A DNA stretch of 64,000 nucleotides from Diphasiastrum complanatum (taxonomy: Eukaryota; Streptophyta; Lycopodiopsida; Lycopodiales; Lycopodiaceae): the NCBI GenBank assembly GCA_029204225.1, contig CM055095.1, positions 37,534,597 through 37,598,596 on the forward strand, given 5' to 3'. Both the position numbers and the translations under genes were made by a program. Below the pieces are notes generated by a model that worked only from the letters and a program-made list of their open reading frames with translations, ran no database searches and was not told the origin of the DNA. Positions 22,494-34,895 of the stretch are shown here, piece after piece (the stretch's first letter is position 1; the number at the start of each line of letters is the position of its first letter).

Positions 22494-24213
22494 GTGTGCA
22501 AGATCAAGGGGATAGGCACTGTTTCAATCCAACTACCTGATGGAAAATGCAGGATGATCAAGGAGGTATTTTACATACCAGGTTTGAAAAAAAATCTACT
22601 TTATGTTGGAGTCATTACTGATCAAAAGTTGAAAGTAGAATTTGCCCATGATCGTTGCTTTGTGAAGGATGTGAACCAAAAGTTCAAAGTTATTGCGGAT
22701 GGAGTAAGGGAGCCCAATACAAAATTGTACAGGTTGAATGCTACAATCAAGGGGCAACATGGACTTGTATCGTCCATTCCATCGCAAATTGAGTTGTGGC
22801 ATAAGAGACTTGGTCACTTGAACTTGGGAAGTCTCAGTTTGATGAGAAAATTGGAGATGGTAACAGGATTGCCTACCATTGAAGACCACTTGAAATCGAT
22901 GTGCGAATCATGTGTATACACAGATTTATGCGGGCCTATGAGAACCATGTCCTTAGGTAAAGCCTTCTATTTCATGACCTTTATTGATGATATGTCACGT
23001 AAGACGTGGATCTACTTCTTGAAGAAGAAACCAGATGCATTTGACAACTTCAAGAGCTTCAAAGCATTGGTTGAAAATCAGACAGGTAGGAAGATCAAAG
23101 TCCTAAGATCAGATAGTGGAGGTGAGTACAAGTTTAATGACTTCAATGATCTTTGTGATCAATGTGGGATTAAAAGACAATCTACGCAAGCTCATACTCC
23201 TGCCCTCAATGGTGTAGCTGAGCGCAAGAATTGTACGATTGTGGAAAGTGCCATATCTATGCTAGCTGAGATGAAACTACCAAAAGATTTCTGGTCAGAA
23301 GCATGCAGTACGACAGTCTATCTTCAAAATAGAAGTACTACCATTGCCATACCAAAGATAACACCTGAGGAAACATTCACGAAGAAGAAGCCAAAGGTGA
23401 ACCACTTGCGAATCTTTGGATGTAAGGCCTTTGTACACGTTCCTAAGGAAGAGAGATGTAAACTTGATGTAAAAGCTATCAAGTGTATATTCCTAGGATA
23501 TGATGATCGTGTGAAGGGCTATAGATGTTTTGATCCATTGGAAAATAAAGTCCATATAAGCCGTGATGTTATCTTTGATGAGTCCAAGATGTATGAAGAC
23601 GAGGATGCTGAGAAGATAGAGACATCCAGTGGGAAAGATGGTATAGTGAGGATACCACCTGATGATGATCCATTCATTGACCTTCCAAGTGATGAACATG
23701 AGGATACATCTCAAGATACTACTACTCAACCTCAAGAGACAGGTTGGAGAGGTAGGGACAAACCTTTTGGTGCAAAAAGGATTGAAATTACAGGCGACAA
23801 ACGCAAGGAGAAGGATGTACCGTGGGATACATTTTCACCAGGAAGCCGATCACTTGACAGGAAGCTCTCTAAGTGGTTTGAGAGATTGTTGGAGAGCTGC
23901 GACATGAATGACTTTCCAGGATCATCTAGCCAGGGAGAGCTACGAAGATCAACAAGAGAGAAGACACAATCTGAGAGGTGTGAAGCAAATTATGCTCTCT
24001 TATCTAGCATTATTCAAAGCAAAGAACCTTCGACTTATGGTGAAGCGAAGGATGATGACATTCGGGTCAAGGTCATGGGAGAGGAGATGGAGTCAATTGC
24101 TAAGCATAGCACATGGGACTTAGTAGAACCACCAGTTGGCAAGAAACCCATTGGTTGCAAATGGGTATATAGGACTAAGTACCATGCAGACGGTGCCGCA
24201 TTGGGTGCCCCTT
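22494..24213 (+). pseudogene. Ty1/copia pol: protease end, integrase, truncated RT
   Basis: In order: rest of protease, the GAG-pre-integrase region (ELWHKRLGHLNLGSL), the integrase core with its three catalytic acids (D in YTDLCGPM, D in LRSDSGGEY, E in NGVAERKN), the usual Pro-rich linker, and the start of reverse transcriptase (STWDLVEPP, IGCKWVYRTKYHADG). RT is cut after about 30 residues at ~24190, before any catalytic motif. The integrase lacks about 30 residues between the second Cys pair (MCESC) and TDLCGPM, an in-frame deletion that removes the usual GK/R-rich link. The 573-codon frame is otherwise open, implying fairly recent loss. Confidence 0.9.
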
Positions 24214-25493
24214 GATGATATGGATAAGAAGTCTGATAAGGACTTCTCTTCTGTTGAACAATACAGGGGTTAAACGGACAAAATGTCATATCGTGCGATG
24301 TTGCATTGCACAGATGGCAGAATCTATGTGTCAATTTTAGATTTTGCTTTAGGACTGGACACTCGTTTGCTGTACATTTTGCGTGCACACTGAACACCAT
24401 ACATTCTCCCGTCGTGGATACTGTAGCTGGTTTGGTTCAGGTTGATGTGCCATTACTGCTACAGCTCCCTGTAAGGCTTTCAGTTTCTGGTCAAACTATG
24501 CCGTAAGTTGCTCCATCTGTTGTTTGTGTAATTTTGTCATTTGCTCCAACAACAGTTTTGTGGATAGAGCGGATGCATTTGATGATGATGATGATGCTAT
24601 CGAGGAAGTAGGAGTGTGGGTGGATGGATATTCGTCATCAGATCCCTCGTCCTCTTTCCTGATGGCATCTTCCATAGCTTCTTGCAGAGTAGCATACTGT
24701 TCCCGTCGTTTCAGTTCTCTTCTGATGCTTCATGGTAATCTGGCTAGGAACCACATGATTACCACATGATCGGGAGTTAGGGCTGCACTGCACTCGGATC
24801 GTAGATGTTTGACCCGTTCAATATAGTCCCTGACCCTTTCTCGTTTTCCCATCTTGACTTTGCTTAGCAGGAGAATCCGGTCTTCCAGAAACTTTCTTGG
24901 TTTAAAGCGCATAATGAGAGCTGCTTTAACCGCTTCCCAAGTAGATTTTTCTTCCTCTTACAGGTTGGAAAACCAATCCTGAGCCATTGCCAATAAGGAC
25001 ATGGAAAACATCATCAGCTTTCCGCAGGTGTCCGTTCGCCGTAGATTTCACAAGCTTGCTCATACATATGAAGGAATCGAATGGGATCTGATGATCCGTC
25101 GTATTTTGGTATTTCCATCCGAGGTGCTCTTCAGACTGCTTGCAAGGGAGCGACAGGTACGGGTTGGCCCATTGGATCCATTGGTGCTGGTTCCGGTTCT
25201 GCCTCTTGTTGCACAGCTGCTAATCTAGGAAGGTGTGGTGCTTGATTTGCTATCCTTCTTGCTATTGATCGTCCCGATCTCAGATTCATCCGATGGTGGG
25301 TTCCAAAGTGGTTGGATCTTGCTTGTACAGTGGGATGCAATCTGGATCTAAAGGATCTAATCAATCTTATCGGCCGGAAGTGAAATTTAGGCCTTTTATG
25401 GTGGTTTTTCCTTGATATCTTCTTAATCCTTGCACTGATTGACCTGAGATTTTGATAGTAGCTAGCTCTGATGTAGATCTTTTCACTGATCAC
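24214..25493 (-). pseudogene. Ty3/gypsy-type gag fragment
   Basis: On the minus strand, starting beside the LTR, the frames give a Retrotrans_gag-like protein: MNLRSGRSIARR, FKPRKFLEDRILLL, then MGKRERVRDYIERVKHLRSE, an acidic linker (EDEGSDDEYPS) and a CCHC knuckle CHLCNATSHDMTFC at 24278-24319. Several stops interrupt it. This gag type differs from the copia gag (UBN2) of the neighbouring element although the adjoining LTR is shared. The fragment ends at the junction with the truncated + copia RT at ~24200. No pol follows. Confidence 0.7.
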
Positions 25494-25763
25494 TTAGAAT
25501 ACGCTTTGCACAGGAACACAGATCATGCTACACAGTAATACAGATAGAAAACACTCTCCACAACAAGCTCACATAGCAACTATATTTCTCAAAATGAAAT
25601 TACACTGTACATATAGTTGTTCACTCAGGCAACCCATGCATGACCCAGGTTGCCGTTGGCGGGACGCGTGTCCCATCGACTTGCCTCGTGGCGAGGCCAA
25701 CTGATCCCTATCCACTGATAGGACCCACAGTACAGTAGCACAATGATTCTACTTTAATTCTAA
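25494..25763 (-). repeat. 270-bp LTR, inverted copy of the LTR at 20004
   Basis: The same TTAGAATTAAAG...ATTCTAA sequence on the minus strand, equal in length. Upstream on the minus strand is a polypurine tract (CTTTAAGGGAGAGAG, 25764-25778) following copia RT/RNase H. Downstream, a weak primer-like CATCAGAGCTAGC leads into the gypsy-type gag. It therefore serves as 3' LTR to one fragment and sits as 5' LTR to another. Confidence 0.85.
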
Positions 25764-25778
25764 CTCTCTCCCTTAAAG

Positions 25779-27178
25779 TAGAGTCTACTTTATACACAGT
25801 CATATACATAGCTTTAAAGTCAACAAACTTTAAGTACAGAAAGCTTTGATCTAAACTTATCAAACTTTTCTCCAACAAGTGGCTTACTGAAAATATCAGC
25901 TAGTTGTTCTTCTGTGCTACAATGAACAACATGAATTTCATGACTCAGCAGTCTCTCACATATAAAGTGATACTAAATCTCAATGTGTTTAGTTCTCGCA
26001 TGGAACACTGGATTCTTTGCTAACTGAATGCCACTCTGACTGTCGCTATGTAAAGTCGTGGGATTTTTCTGCTTCATGCCAACTTCTTCCAAGATTTGTC
26101 TCAACCATATAGCTTCATGTGCTGCACTACTCATTGCCTTATACTCTGCCTCTATGGTGGAAAGAGCAATTGTACTTTGCTTCTTACTAGACCAGGAAAA
26201 GCAACTACCACAAAACTGGAATACATACCCTGTGGTAGATCTACGATCATCATAGTCACCTCCCCAATCCGCATCCACATAGCCACACAACTCAAGTAAA
26301 CCATCATGCTTCATGTAAATCAAGCCATACTATGAAGTGCCTTTTACATAACGCAAAATGCGTTTAGCTGCCTTCCAATGCGTTTCCGTAGGTGCTGCCA
26401 TAAACGGACTTACAATGCCAACATCATAGCATATATCTGATCTAGTCATGGTAAGGTAAGTCAAGCTCCCTACTAACTGCCTATACAACGTAGCATCAAA
26501 TGATTGTGACTCATCAAGCTTAGAAAGCTTTTTACCTAGTTCAATAGGAGTATTTACTAGTTTGCAATCCTACAACCTAAACCTGTGCAGCAACTCTTTG
26601 ACATACTTCACCTATGTTAAACCCACTTCGTGTCCTTTTTGCCACACCTCTACTCCAAGGCAATAATGCATCAGGCTGAGGTCTGTCATCTCGAATTGTT
26701 CCATGAGGTCTTTCTTGATCATATCTATCATCTCTTGATTATTTCCCGTAATAATCAGGTCATCAACATAAAGAGCAATCAAAGCAACCATACCATCAAA
26801 GCATAAGACATATAGATTTGGATCAGAGTGTGTTCTCACCATCCCCTTTGAACGAAAGTAGGCATCAATCCGGCTATACCACGCACGTGGTGCCTATTTA
26901 AGACCATAAAGCACTTTCTTCAAGCGACATACTTTATTTTCATGTCCCTTCGCTACAAAGCCTTCAGGTTGATCCATGAACACCTCTTCTTCCAACTCAC
27001 CATTCAGAAAAGCAGATTTCACATCCATCTGATGCAAAGGCCAACCAAAATGTGAAGCTAAAGCAACAAGTAGACGTAGAGTATTCCACTTACATACCGG
27101 CGCAAAGGTCTCCTCATAGTCGATGCCTTTGCTTTGTGCATACCCTTTGATCACCAATCTTGCCTTGTGCTTTGCTAT
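25779..27178 (-). pseudogene. Ty1/copia reverse transcriptase and RNase H remnant
   Basis: The minus-strand order is: RT start ([30 protein letters not shown]), [20 protein letters not shown], the catalytic YVDDLIITG at about 26740, LMHYCLGVEVWQ, and RNase H with acids in GYVDADWGGD, STIEAEYKA and LHSDSQSG, ending ARTKHIEI and a FSKPL-like tail. Premature stops at several points inactivate it. It begins abruptly at ~27178 with no upstream integrase and runs into the 3' polypurine tract and LTR at 25763. Confidence 0.9.
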
Positions 27179-29254
27179 ACAAGTGTGAGCCTTTCAGTGC
27201 GTGGTTCCTCGGGCCCTACCATGTGAAAAAGGTGGTTCATGTTGGTGCAACCGATCATTCTGATCAGTGCGCAGTGGTGAGCTCGCTTGCGGTTTTCGTT
27301 TGCCGCCAACTAGAGGTTTCGTGGGATTGTCTCTTTCCTGCTCCTTTTTCTCCACTTGTGCCTTTGTACCTAGTGTCGTATTTTCTGGTACTGTCTTCTT
27401 TCTTCCCTCACATTCAGATATGGCGTTGAAGTTGAGGGTCGGTTGTTAGTGACCGAGGGTCTTAATAGACTTCTATGTCTCCTATGATAACTGGAAATCC
27501 AATCAATGAAGAACTGTACTCAAGCATCTGCAAACCATAAACTGCAGTAGAATAACATCCACTAGATAAATAAAATTCTCCAAAAATAAAATACTTATCT
27601 TGTGAGAATATTTGTGAGATCCATAGGTTTCAAATAAAATACTGGAGTAGAGAGATTCAAAGCACTGATCTGAATACTTACTCAAATAATAGATCAAAAA
27701 TTAATCATCACACTTAAGAATCATCACCATTTCTTATAATCCTCTGACAATAATTAAGTATCTATTTATGATTCGTCAACCATAGATATTTAGATTCATA
27801 TGATTCATCAATCATAATTTCCTGAAATCCAAACCATACTTAATCATTTACAGGACACTGGAGTATATTTCTAACATAACTCAGGAAAAGTAAGAGTCAT
27901 TCCAAAATCTTTCCATTAAGAAAATACTAGATTTAGGAATACTTTCAAAACATGATTATTTAACGGAAGTGCAAGATTCAAGTTCTATAAGCAACTGGTA
28001 ATTAAAGACTAAATGCATATCAAAATGACAATTATCTTCAATAATAAAAACTTTATCTTACAATCTAAAATCACATCTAAATATCCAAAGTCATCAAATT
28101 CCAAAGACTTAGAAGGCCTTAACTTCAGTGTTCAATCAGAAAATGATATTTGGTGGTTGGCAGTTATTATTCTTGGATTCATTATGATTCGTTATCCTAT
28201 TGAGCACTCTGGGACACAATCACAAATGATTTGAGTCTATTCCTTATTAAGGAATACTCTATCCCAAGAATACTGTATATCCAATGCACATAAATTTAAC
28301 TAATGAACCCAAATGATTCACTAATCATGCGTCTTACAAGCTATATCAAACAAAACCATCAATTTTTGGTGAAACCACATCATGTTGATCATTTTACCAA
28401 TTAACTTCATCCTGGAGTAATCAACTACTCAAGTTAATTGTCAATGATTCAGAAATCTTGAATGTCTAGGTGAAGAATTCAATTATACTAGTATAACACC
28501 ACATTTAGATCCTTACCCAAACCCTTTATATGTTAATCCATAAATCTTCTATACAAAGATTTGTTAACTCTACAAGTATCTGTCAAAGCAATACTTGATC
28601 ATATGCTTATGTTCACCGACTAGATTAAGTGCACCAAATAACCTTAGTAACTAGGATTACACAGTAGATTTATACAAGACTAATCGTGCACATAGGAGAA
28701 TAATCTCACTATGACCCAGTACATAAACACATTCTTACCTGGCAGATTCCTCCAAAACCCACATATGTTACATATCTCACTGAGATCTTGTAACTCAGCT
28801 ACAAAATATTTTTTATTTTCCATGAGTAAATAACATATCTAAAAAATCTTTGAGACAAATAACATTCACTCTCAACAGTCTTCCAATCCCACTTACCTCT
28901 AATTACATAGTTTCTCCCACTAATCAACCCCTCTCTCATCCTAGTACTAAAACTATAGGTTGATCCAATACAGAACTCTCAGACTTAAATTATGATCAAA
29001 CTTACTTCTATTCCAATCAAAATGGAATTAGTAACCTTTGACCTTTTACTGTACTACTTATAGATAATGATTCAAATTCCAAGCTTGTTCTAGATTGTCC
29101 ACACAATCCCTAGAGAATACCTCTCTTTCAAAAAGTTCCAATTAGGCATCTTACTCTGAATCTATCCGAAATTGCTTCCAGAAAAAATCTCATTTCTATA
29201 CCACAACTGGTTCTTTTCCGAAAACCATGCAATCCACAGATTCTCAAATAGAAT
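27179..29254. other. AT-rich intergenic tract, probable decayed retroelement
   Basis: No coding family was recognised. The first ~300 bp are more GC-rich and of unknown origin. The remainder is AT-rich. Confidence 0.35.
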
Positions 29255-29510
29255 TTTATCCCACCACTTCACCCCTCCTTTTAAAGAAATTATAAATTTC
29301 AATAAAAGTTAACTGGAAAGATGATATATGAAAATATCTAAATCCAAGAAAATTCAGTAATAAGTGCTTCCCCTAAAGGATTCACTCTATTACAAATAGG
29401 ACTTCTCCTTCAAATATTTTCAACCTGAGTGATAGAAACTACTATTCCATCGAAATCCATTTATGCAATAACAATATTCTAGGTTTAAGAAATTGAAACA
29501 TTTTAACCTT
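29255..29510 (-). repeat. Dispersed repeat shared with 47440-47680
   Basis: CACTTCACCCCTCCTTTTAAAG and following blocks (AAGTTAACTGGA, AAGTGCTTCCCC, GGATTCACTCTATTA, CAACCTGAGTGA) reappear in order at 47.44-47.68 kb. Read on the minus strand, CTTTAAAAGGAGGGG resembles a polypurine tract, so this may be the 3' end of a minus-strand gypsy-type element. Confidence 0.5.
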
Positions 29511-29514
29511 AGAA

Positions 29515-31430
29515 TTTATATTGCCACCAATTGCTTCAAGAAGAAGAGTCAATTCAAGCAAGCCAACATTTCTAATGAAGAGAAGAAAGATGCTCATGCA
29601 AGTGATGGAGAGGGATCTCTTATGGTCTCGAGTTTTTCTTCATCACCTTTCAAGAAGGATGGTTCTTGGTATATCGACAGTGGAGCTTCCTCACATATGT
29701 GTAGCTCTAGGCATTCTTTTTCATCCATGTCACCATATGAAGGAGCCGAGAAGTCCATCTACACAACAAATGATCATGAGTGTGCTATTGAAGGCATAGG
29801 GACCATTCCCTTAAAGCTTTCTTCATCAAAAGTTCTTTCTCTGTCTAATGTACTTTTTGCTCCCAAGCTAACAAAAAATCCTATTAGTGTTGGGCAATTG
29901 TTCGATAGTGGACTAGATGTGAATTTCAATGTTGATACATGTACAATCAAGAAGCATGATGAGATCCTTGCATTTGGGTCTAGATATGGTGGAATCTACA
30001 AGCTTGATCCCAAAGAGTATGCTAACTCTTGTGATAGTTCTTTTGCTACTCATATGTCTTTGGAGGAACTATGGCATAGAAGGTTGGGACATCCTAACTA
30101 TAATTCTATGGTGACCATGGTCAAGAAAGCCAAAGCTATTGGCTTGCCTAATCTTATCTCCAAGAATTTCAAGCCATGTGAGGCTTGTGCCATATCTAAG
30201 TCTCATAAGAAGCCTTTTTCAAAGTCATCTATCAAGACTACACATCGATTGGAGCTCATACACTCGGATGTGCACTTCTCATCTTCAAAGAGAAAGGGTG
30301 GTGCTACTTGCTTTGTAACTTTCATTGATGATTTCACTAGATTTACTTGGGTATATCTTCTAGCTTCAAAATCTATGGTGTTTGACTATTTCCTAAAGTT
30401 CAAAGCTCTAGTTGAAAAAGCAATTTTCTTACAAAATCAAAATTCTTAGAAGTGATGGAGGTGGTGAGTACACTTCCAATAAATCTCATGATTATTGTGA
30501 TCTTGAAGGCATTAAAAGGGAATTTTCTTGTGCATATACATCATCTTAAAATGGGGTGGCTGAAAGAAAGAATAGAACACTGTGTGAATGTGCCAAAACC
30601 ATTAAAATTGAGGCATCCTTGCCAAAAGATTTTTGGGGTGAGGCTATCAATTGTTCAAACTATCTTTGCAATAGACTCCCTCATGTTGCACTTGGAGGAA
30701 AGTCACCATATGAAGTACTCTATTTGAAAAAACCTAAGGTTGAACACCTTAGAGTACTTGGATGCATATGCTTTGTCCATATTCCCTTGGAAACAAGAAA
30801 CAAGGATGATCCTTGTGCAAGCAAAGGAGTAATTTTGGATATTCATCCAACAAGAAAGCCTATCAAATCTACATGCTCTCTACCTCTAAAGTAATTGATA
30901 GTAGAGATGTAGTTTTTCATGAAGAAGAAAAGTCCAATCTTGGAGGGGCCGAGATCAAACAACCTCAAAATCTATCACCTATTGTTATTGAAGACAATCA
31001 ACATATGGAGGAGTCAAGATTTGAAGATGGAAGTCCTCGGATTTTCACTCCTAGAAGATCCACGAGGGAGAGATCCGAGCCCAAGAGACTCACTTATGAT
31101 GACAAAGGAAAACAAGTGGATCTTGATTCCACTTATGCTTATTTTGTTTCTCATGAGGAGCCCAAAGATGTTCAAGAAGCCCTCAATACCAAGGAGTGGT
31201 ATGAGGCCATGAAGATTGAATATGATGCCTTGATCACCAACCACACATGGGAGCTAGTGGATCCACCACCTTACATGCATATCATTGGATGCAAGTGGGT
31301 GTTCAAGATCAAGTACAACCATGATGGCTCCATCAACAAGTACAAGGAAAGATTATGTGCTAAAGGCTTTGCACAAATATATGGCCTTGACTATGAAGAA
31401 ACCTTTGCTCTTGTAGCAAAGATGGTGACA
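29515..31430 (+). pseudogene. Ty1/copia protease, integrase and RT start (second copy)
   Basis: The frame starts inside a gag zinc knuckle (IATNCFKKKS), then protease (WYIDSGASSHM), GAG-pre-integrase (ELWHRRLGHPNY, CEACAISKSH), integrase core (D in ELIHSDVHF, the RSDGGGEY block after a frameshift at ~30440, E in NGVAERKN), the linker, and RT start (ITNHTWELVDPP, IGCKWVFKIKYN, DYEETFALVAKMVT). It stops at ~31430 where minus-strand gag begins. Frameshifts near 30440 and 30840 and a stop before NGVAER inactivate it. Codon-level divergence from the copia copy at 22.5 kb shows a different family. Confidence 0.88.
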
Positions 31431-32228
31431 ATGCCTCTTTTTGCCACAAAAGAAACACTTGATGTTTTTCTTCTTCTTCTTGGATGCGGAAGCTTGAGAG
31501 GACTCATCCTCATCTCCTTTCTCCTTGGAAATAAGATTGTTCTTGCTTGAAGAGGATTGGTGTTGATTCTTACTTATTGTCTTGTGCTTGTCTTTGGTAA
31601 AGAGAGCTTTACCATCAATGTTGAGAGAGAGTCTCTCCATTTTCAAGAGTTTATACTCTTGTCTTGATTCTTTAGAAATGAGCACACTTTGGAGTGCTTC
31701 CAGACTTGGTAGCTCCTCCTTAATGGCATAACTCTGAACAAGGTTGTCATATTCCTCCTTTAATCCATTAAGTATGACTTGAACAAGTTCATTTTGGTTG
31801 ATGGAGTCTCCTATGCATGACAATTCTCTATGGAGGTCTTTAACTCTCATTACATAAGCTGAAGCACATTCATCACTTCTTTGTACACTTTGAAAAATTT
31901 GGTTTCTTAGTGTTAGAAGTCTAGAAGTATTCTTTGCCTCATAGATAGACTTGAGAGTATCCCAACCATCTTTGGCATTAGTACAAGCACCAATTTCTCT
32001 TAAGATGTCATTTGAGACATTCATCTTAATATAATGCATAGCCATCCTGGCTCTCTTTTTGTACTTTGGAATTTCTTGAGGAATTTGTGGTTCTTCTTCA
32101 ATGCCAAGTACAATATCCATCACATCTTGTAGTATTAAGACAGATTCCATTCTAACCTTCCAAATTGAGTAATTGGAGGTTGACAATCTTTCACTTGCTT
32201 CTAATAGAAAGACACCCATTGAAGTCAT
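31430..32228 (-). pseudogene. Ty1/copia gag, inverted relative to the adjoining pol
   Basis: The ATG is at 32226-32228 (minus). Copia gag (UBN2) features are LLEASERLSTSNYSIWKVRM, AKDGWDTLKSIYEAKN, NGLKEEYDNLVQSYA and a Lys/Ser-rich tail, with knuckle start KCFFCGKKRH. The frame then runs on across the junction to 31353 through antisense RT sequence. A 266-residue stretch is uninterrupted, so the gag itself is well preserved. Its own protease, integrase and RT are absent. Confidence 0.88.
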
Positions 32229-32968
32229 AAGGAATGATGGAAATCAAAAAAGATGGATGAAAGAATTGCTTATCTTCTCACTATAGGAACCAATCAGGGT
32301 ACAAAACCAAATCCTATGTAAGACTAAGCAAAAAACTGTGAGATAGATCTCACTAGCTTGACAATCTCTCTAAAACAAGATTTGAATCATAAAAAAAGAT
32401 GAAGTATGGCAAAAGTTATGGTTCTCTGAATTTCACACGTGTGAAATATTTCAAAAATGTCAAATTGGCTCAAATACAATCTATTTATATGAAACAATTT
32501 GTCTAGAACCTATAAATCTTGTCTAAATCACATATAGATGAGATTGGTCAACTTTTGGATGATTTTTGTGATCATTCAGGCAATAAATGACATGTACTCA
32601 CGATTTGCCACAGGTCTAGGCGCCCTACCTACGACTCTTCAAAAGCTTATAACTTCTAATTGGCTTATCCAACTATCATGATTCAAACTGCATCAGATTC
32701 TACACATTTCTAGCTTTCTAGTGGGCTAATTTGTTTAAATTTGAATCTGAGGTGAGAGAGAACCACCAATCTGAAAATGGGTGGATTTCACACATGCCAG
32801 CACCTGAAATTCCTTACAGTACCTGATCTGGCCCATTCAATGTGGTTTGAAGTTCAGAATCACAAGAAAACTGCAAACTGGCTAGAAATAGAATCTAGAC
32901 AATTTCTAGCATGAAATATGATCAGATCTGCAAACTTTTTTATTAGATTTGCTTGTAAAACTTAGGTA

Positions 32969-32981
32969 GGCTCTGATACCA
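32969..32981 (-). other. Primer-binding site, initiator-tRNA-Met type (minus)
   Basis: The minus strand reads TGGTATCAGAGCC, a perfect match to the common plant copia primer site, between gag leader and LTR. Confidence 0.92.
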
Positions 32982-33556
32982 TGCTGAATTCACACGTATG
33001 GGACACCCTACACATGTATTTTTGATCTCCTAAGCCCAATAACACCATAAAGATCAGACTAGCATTGGTTGTCAATAGGAAAGCTGATCATACAAGCAAT
33101 ATTATTGTGTTACAAGCAAGATCTGTCAACAAAACATAAGACTAAGCATCATAAATGTCTCTACTCGGCTAGAGAGAGAAAATAACAAGTACAAAACTCG
33201 TGGAGAGAGAGAGAGAGCACAAAGAGCTTGTCTCCAAATTTACATTACACACAAATTTCATCATTTTCTCAATGAGAGTACATCACACATATACAGATCC
33301 ATGGACTCTTCTCCTACTTTGAGTTGAATTGGAGTTGTGGATCCACCTCTCAAGCTATCTAGACTTATCCAAGCCACCTCACTATGTCTAAATGTGCCAC
33401 CTAGTCTTTTCATGCATTAATTGTGCCATGTAAAGTACAAATGGCAATTCCTATGGTAGCTCGAGTTTCTACTTTTACCTACCTTGAATATTTTATTCTA
33501 AGATGGGTCTTTACTAAGCCAAAAGAGCTCAATTCATCTTGTCCATACTCACAACA
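32982..33556 (-). repeat. LTR (5' LTR of the minus-strand gag element)
   Basis: On the minus strand it starts TGTTGTGAGTATGGACAAG and ends GTGAATTCAGCA, giving TG...CA termini, and is followed by the perfect primer site. The outer boundary at 33556 is inferred from the TG and the change of sequence character. Confidence 0.7.
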
Positions 33557-33690
33557 TTAGATAGATTTTTCAATATTTTGACACTTAAGGGGGAGTGTTG
33601 GAGTTTAATCTTATTCCTACTCTTCCTAACTGCCCTCCTTCCTTCTCTCAATTTTACTCTCTCAAATGAAACCTGCAAACTACCATCTGA
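33557..33690 (+). other. 3' end of a copia pol, polypurine tract and LTR start
   Basis: A plus-strand frame ends ILTLKGEC, as many copia pol proteins do, overlapping the purine tract AAGGGGGAG (33587-33595), which is followed by TGTTGGAGTTTAATC as an LTR start at 33596. The LTR is cut by the RT fragment that follows within about 100 bp. Confidence 0.6.
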
Positions 33691-34887
33691 CAGAAAGATT
33701 GTCAAGTGTAAGTGGGTCTACAAGCACAAGTATGGACCATACAACAATGTACTAAGATACAAAGCCAGGCTAGTTGCAAAAGGCTTCTCATAGAAGTACG
33801 ACATTGACTATACAGAGACCTTTTCTCCTATTTTGAAGCACACATCTCTGCGCATATTGTTTGCATATGCAGCTGCCTATGATCTGAAGATCCACATCAT
33901 AGATGAGAAGACAACATTTCTGCATGGCGAGCTCAATGAAGAAGTCAACATGGACCAGCCGCCAGGTTTTGCCTGGAAGTCATTCACAGACTATGCTTGT
34001 AGAATGCTCATAAGCATCTATGGACTGAAACAATCTGCTATGCAATGGTACAAGAAAAAGGATCACACACTTAGATCCTTGGGCTTCCAGCCTTTAATGG
34101 CTGACTACAACATTTATGTGAAAGTCATAAATGGAGAGATCATCGCAATCAGTGTCTGTAGATGACACATTGATATAGTCACGGAGCGACAACCTGATTG
34201 CACAGGTGAAGGCAGATATTTTGAAGCACTTTAAAATATTAGGCCTAGGAGAATCCAAATGCTATCTAGGTTTACAGATCGACAAAGATCTTCAGGCTAG
34301 GAGATTGTATCTACACTAGTCAAGATACATTTGAAAGATCATTGATGATTTCGACATGACAAATTGCAAGGGAGTAAATATTCCAATGGTTCTTGGCACA
34401 ATGTTGACAAATGAAGACTGTCCCAGAGATGAAGCATAATGACAAGCAATGGAGCATAAGCCTTACAAAAGGCTTATCAGCTCTGTGATGTACTTGGCAG
34501 ACAATACCAAACCAGACGTTGCTTATGCAGTGTTCCGATTGAGCCAATTCAGCATCAACCCAGGTCCGACACACTAGAAAATTGCCAAGAGGATTATGCA
34601 ATACCTGTAGAACACAGAGAACTATGGACTATGCTATAGCCATTGATATTATATATGAACAACACATCCGCTATACATCTAACCAAAGATCTAGTGTTTC
34701 ACTCTAGAACGAAGCATATTGCCATCAAGTATTATTTGATCAAGGATCTGCTTGAGAAGGAAGAACTGAAGACCGCCTTCATACCGACAAAGTAGATGGT
34801 AGCTGATATCTTCACGAAGCCTCTAGTCAAGGCAGTGTTTGAGAGACAAAGGTCAAGCTTGGGAATCAACAAAATACCTGCTTTGAG
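33660..34887 (+). pseudogene. Ty1/copia RT and RNase H remnant
   Basis: In order: KCKWVYKHKYG, YKARLVAKGFS, a stop, DYTETFSPILKH, LHGELNEEVNMDQPPGF, SIYGLKQSAMQWY, and after frameshifts LISSVMYLADNTKPDVAYAV, TKDLVFHSRTKHIAIKYY and VADIFTKPLVKAVFE. The YVDD region is destroyed. The fragment ends at a polypurine tract (GAGAGGGAG, about 34887-34895) and the LTR that follows. It is highly decayed and older than the other copia pieces. Confidence 0.8.
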
Positions 34888-34895
34888 AGGGAGCT

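Noticed and set aside
24524-24769. Plus-strand frame with an Asp run and Ser-rich tail
   Set aside because: It is the antisense of the gypsy-type gag linker on the minus strand.
32970-32985. Possible tRNA gene suggested by GGCTCTGATACCA
   Set aside because: It is the complement of a retrotransposon primer-binding site, not a tRNA.
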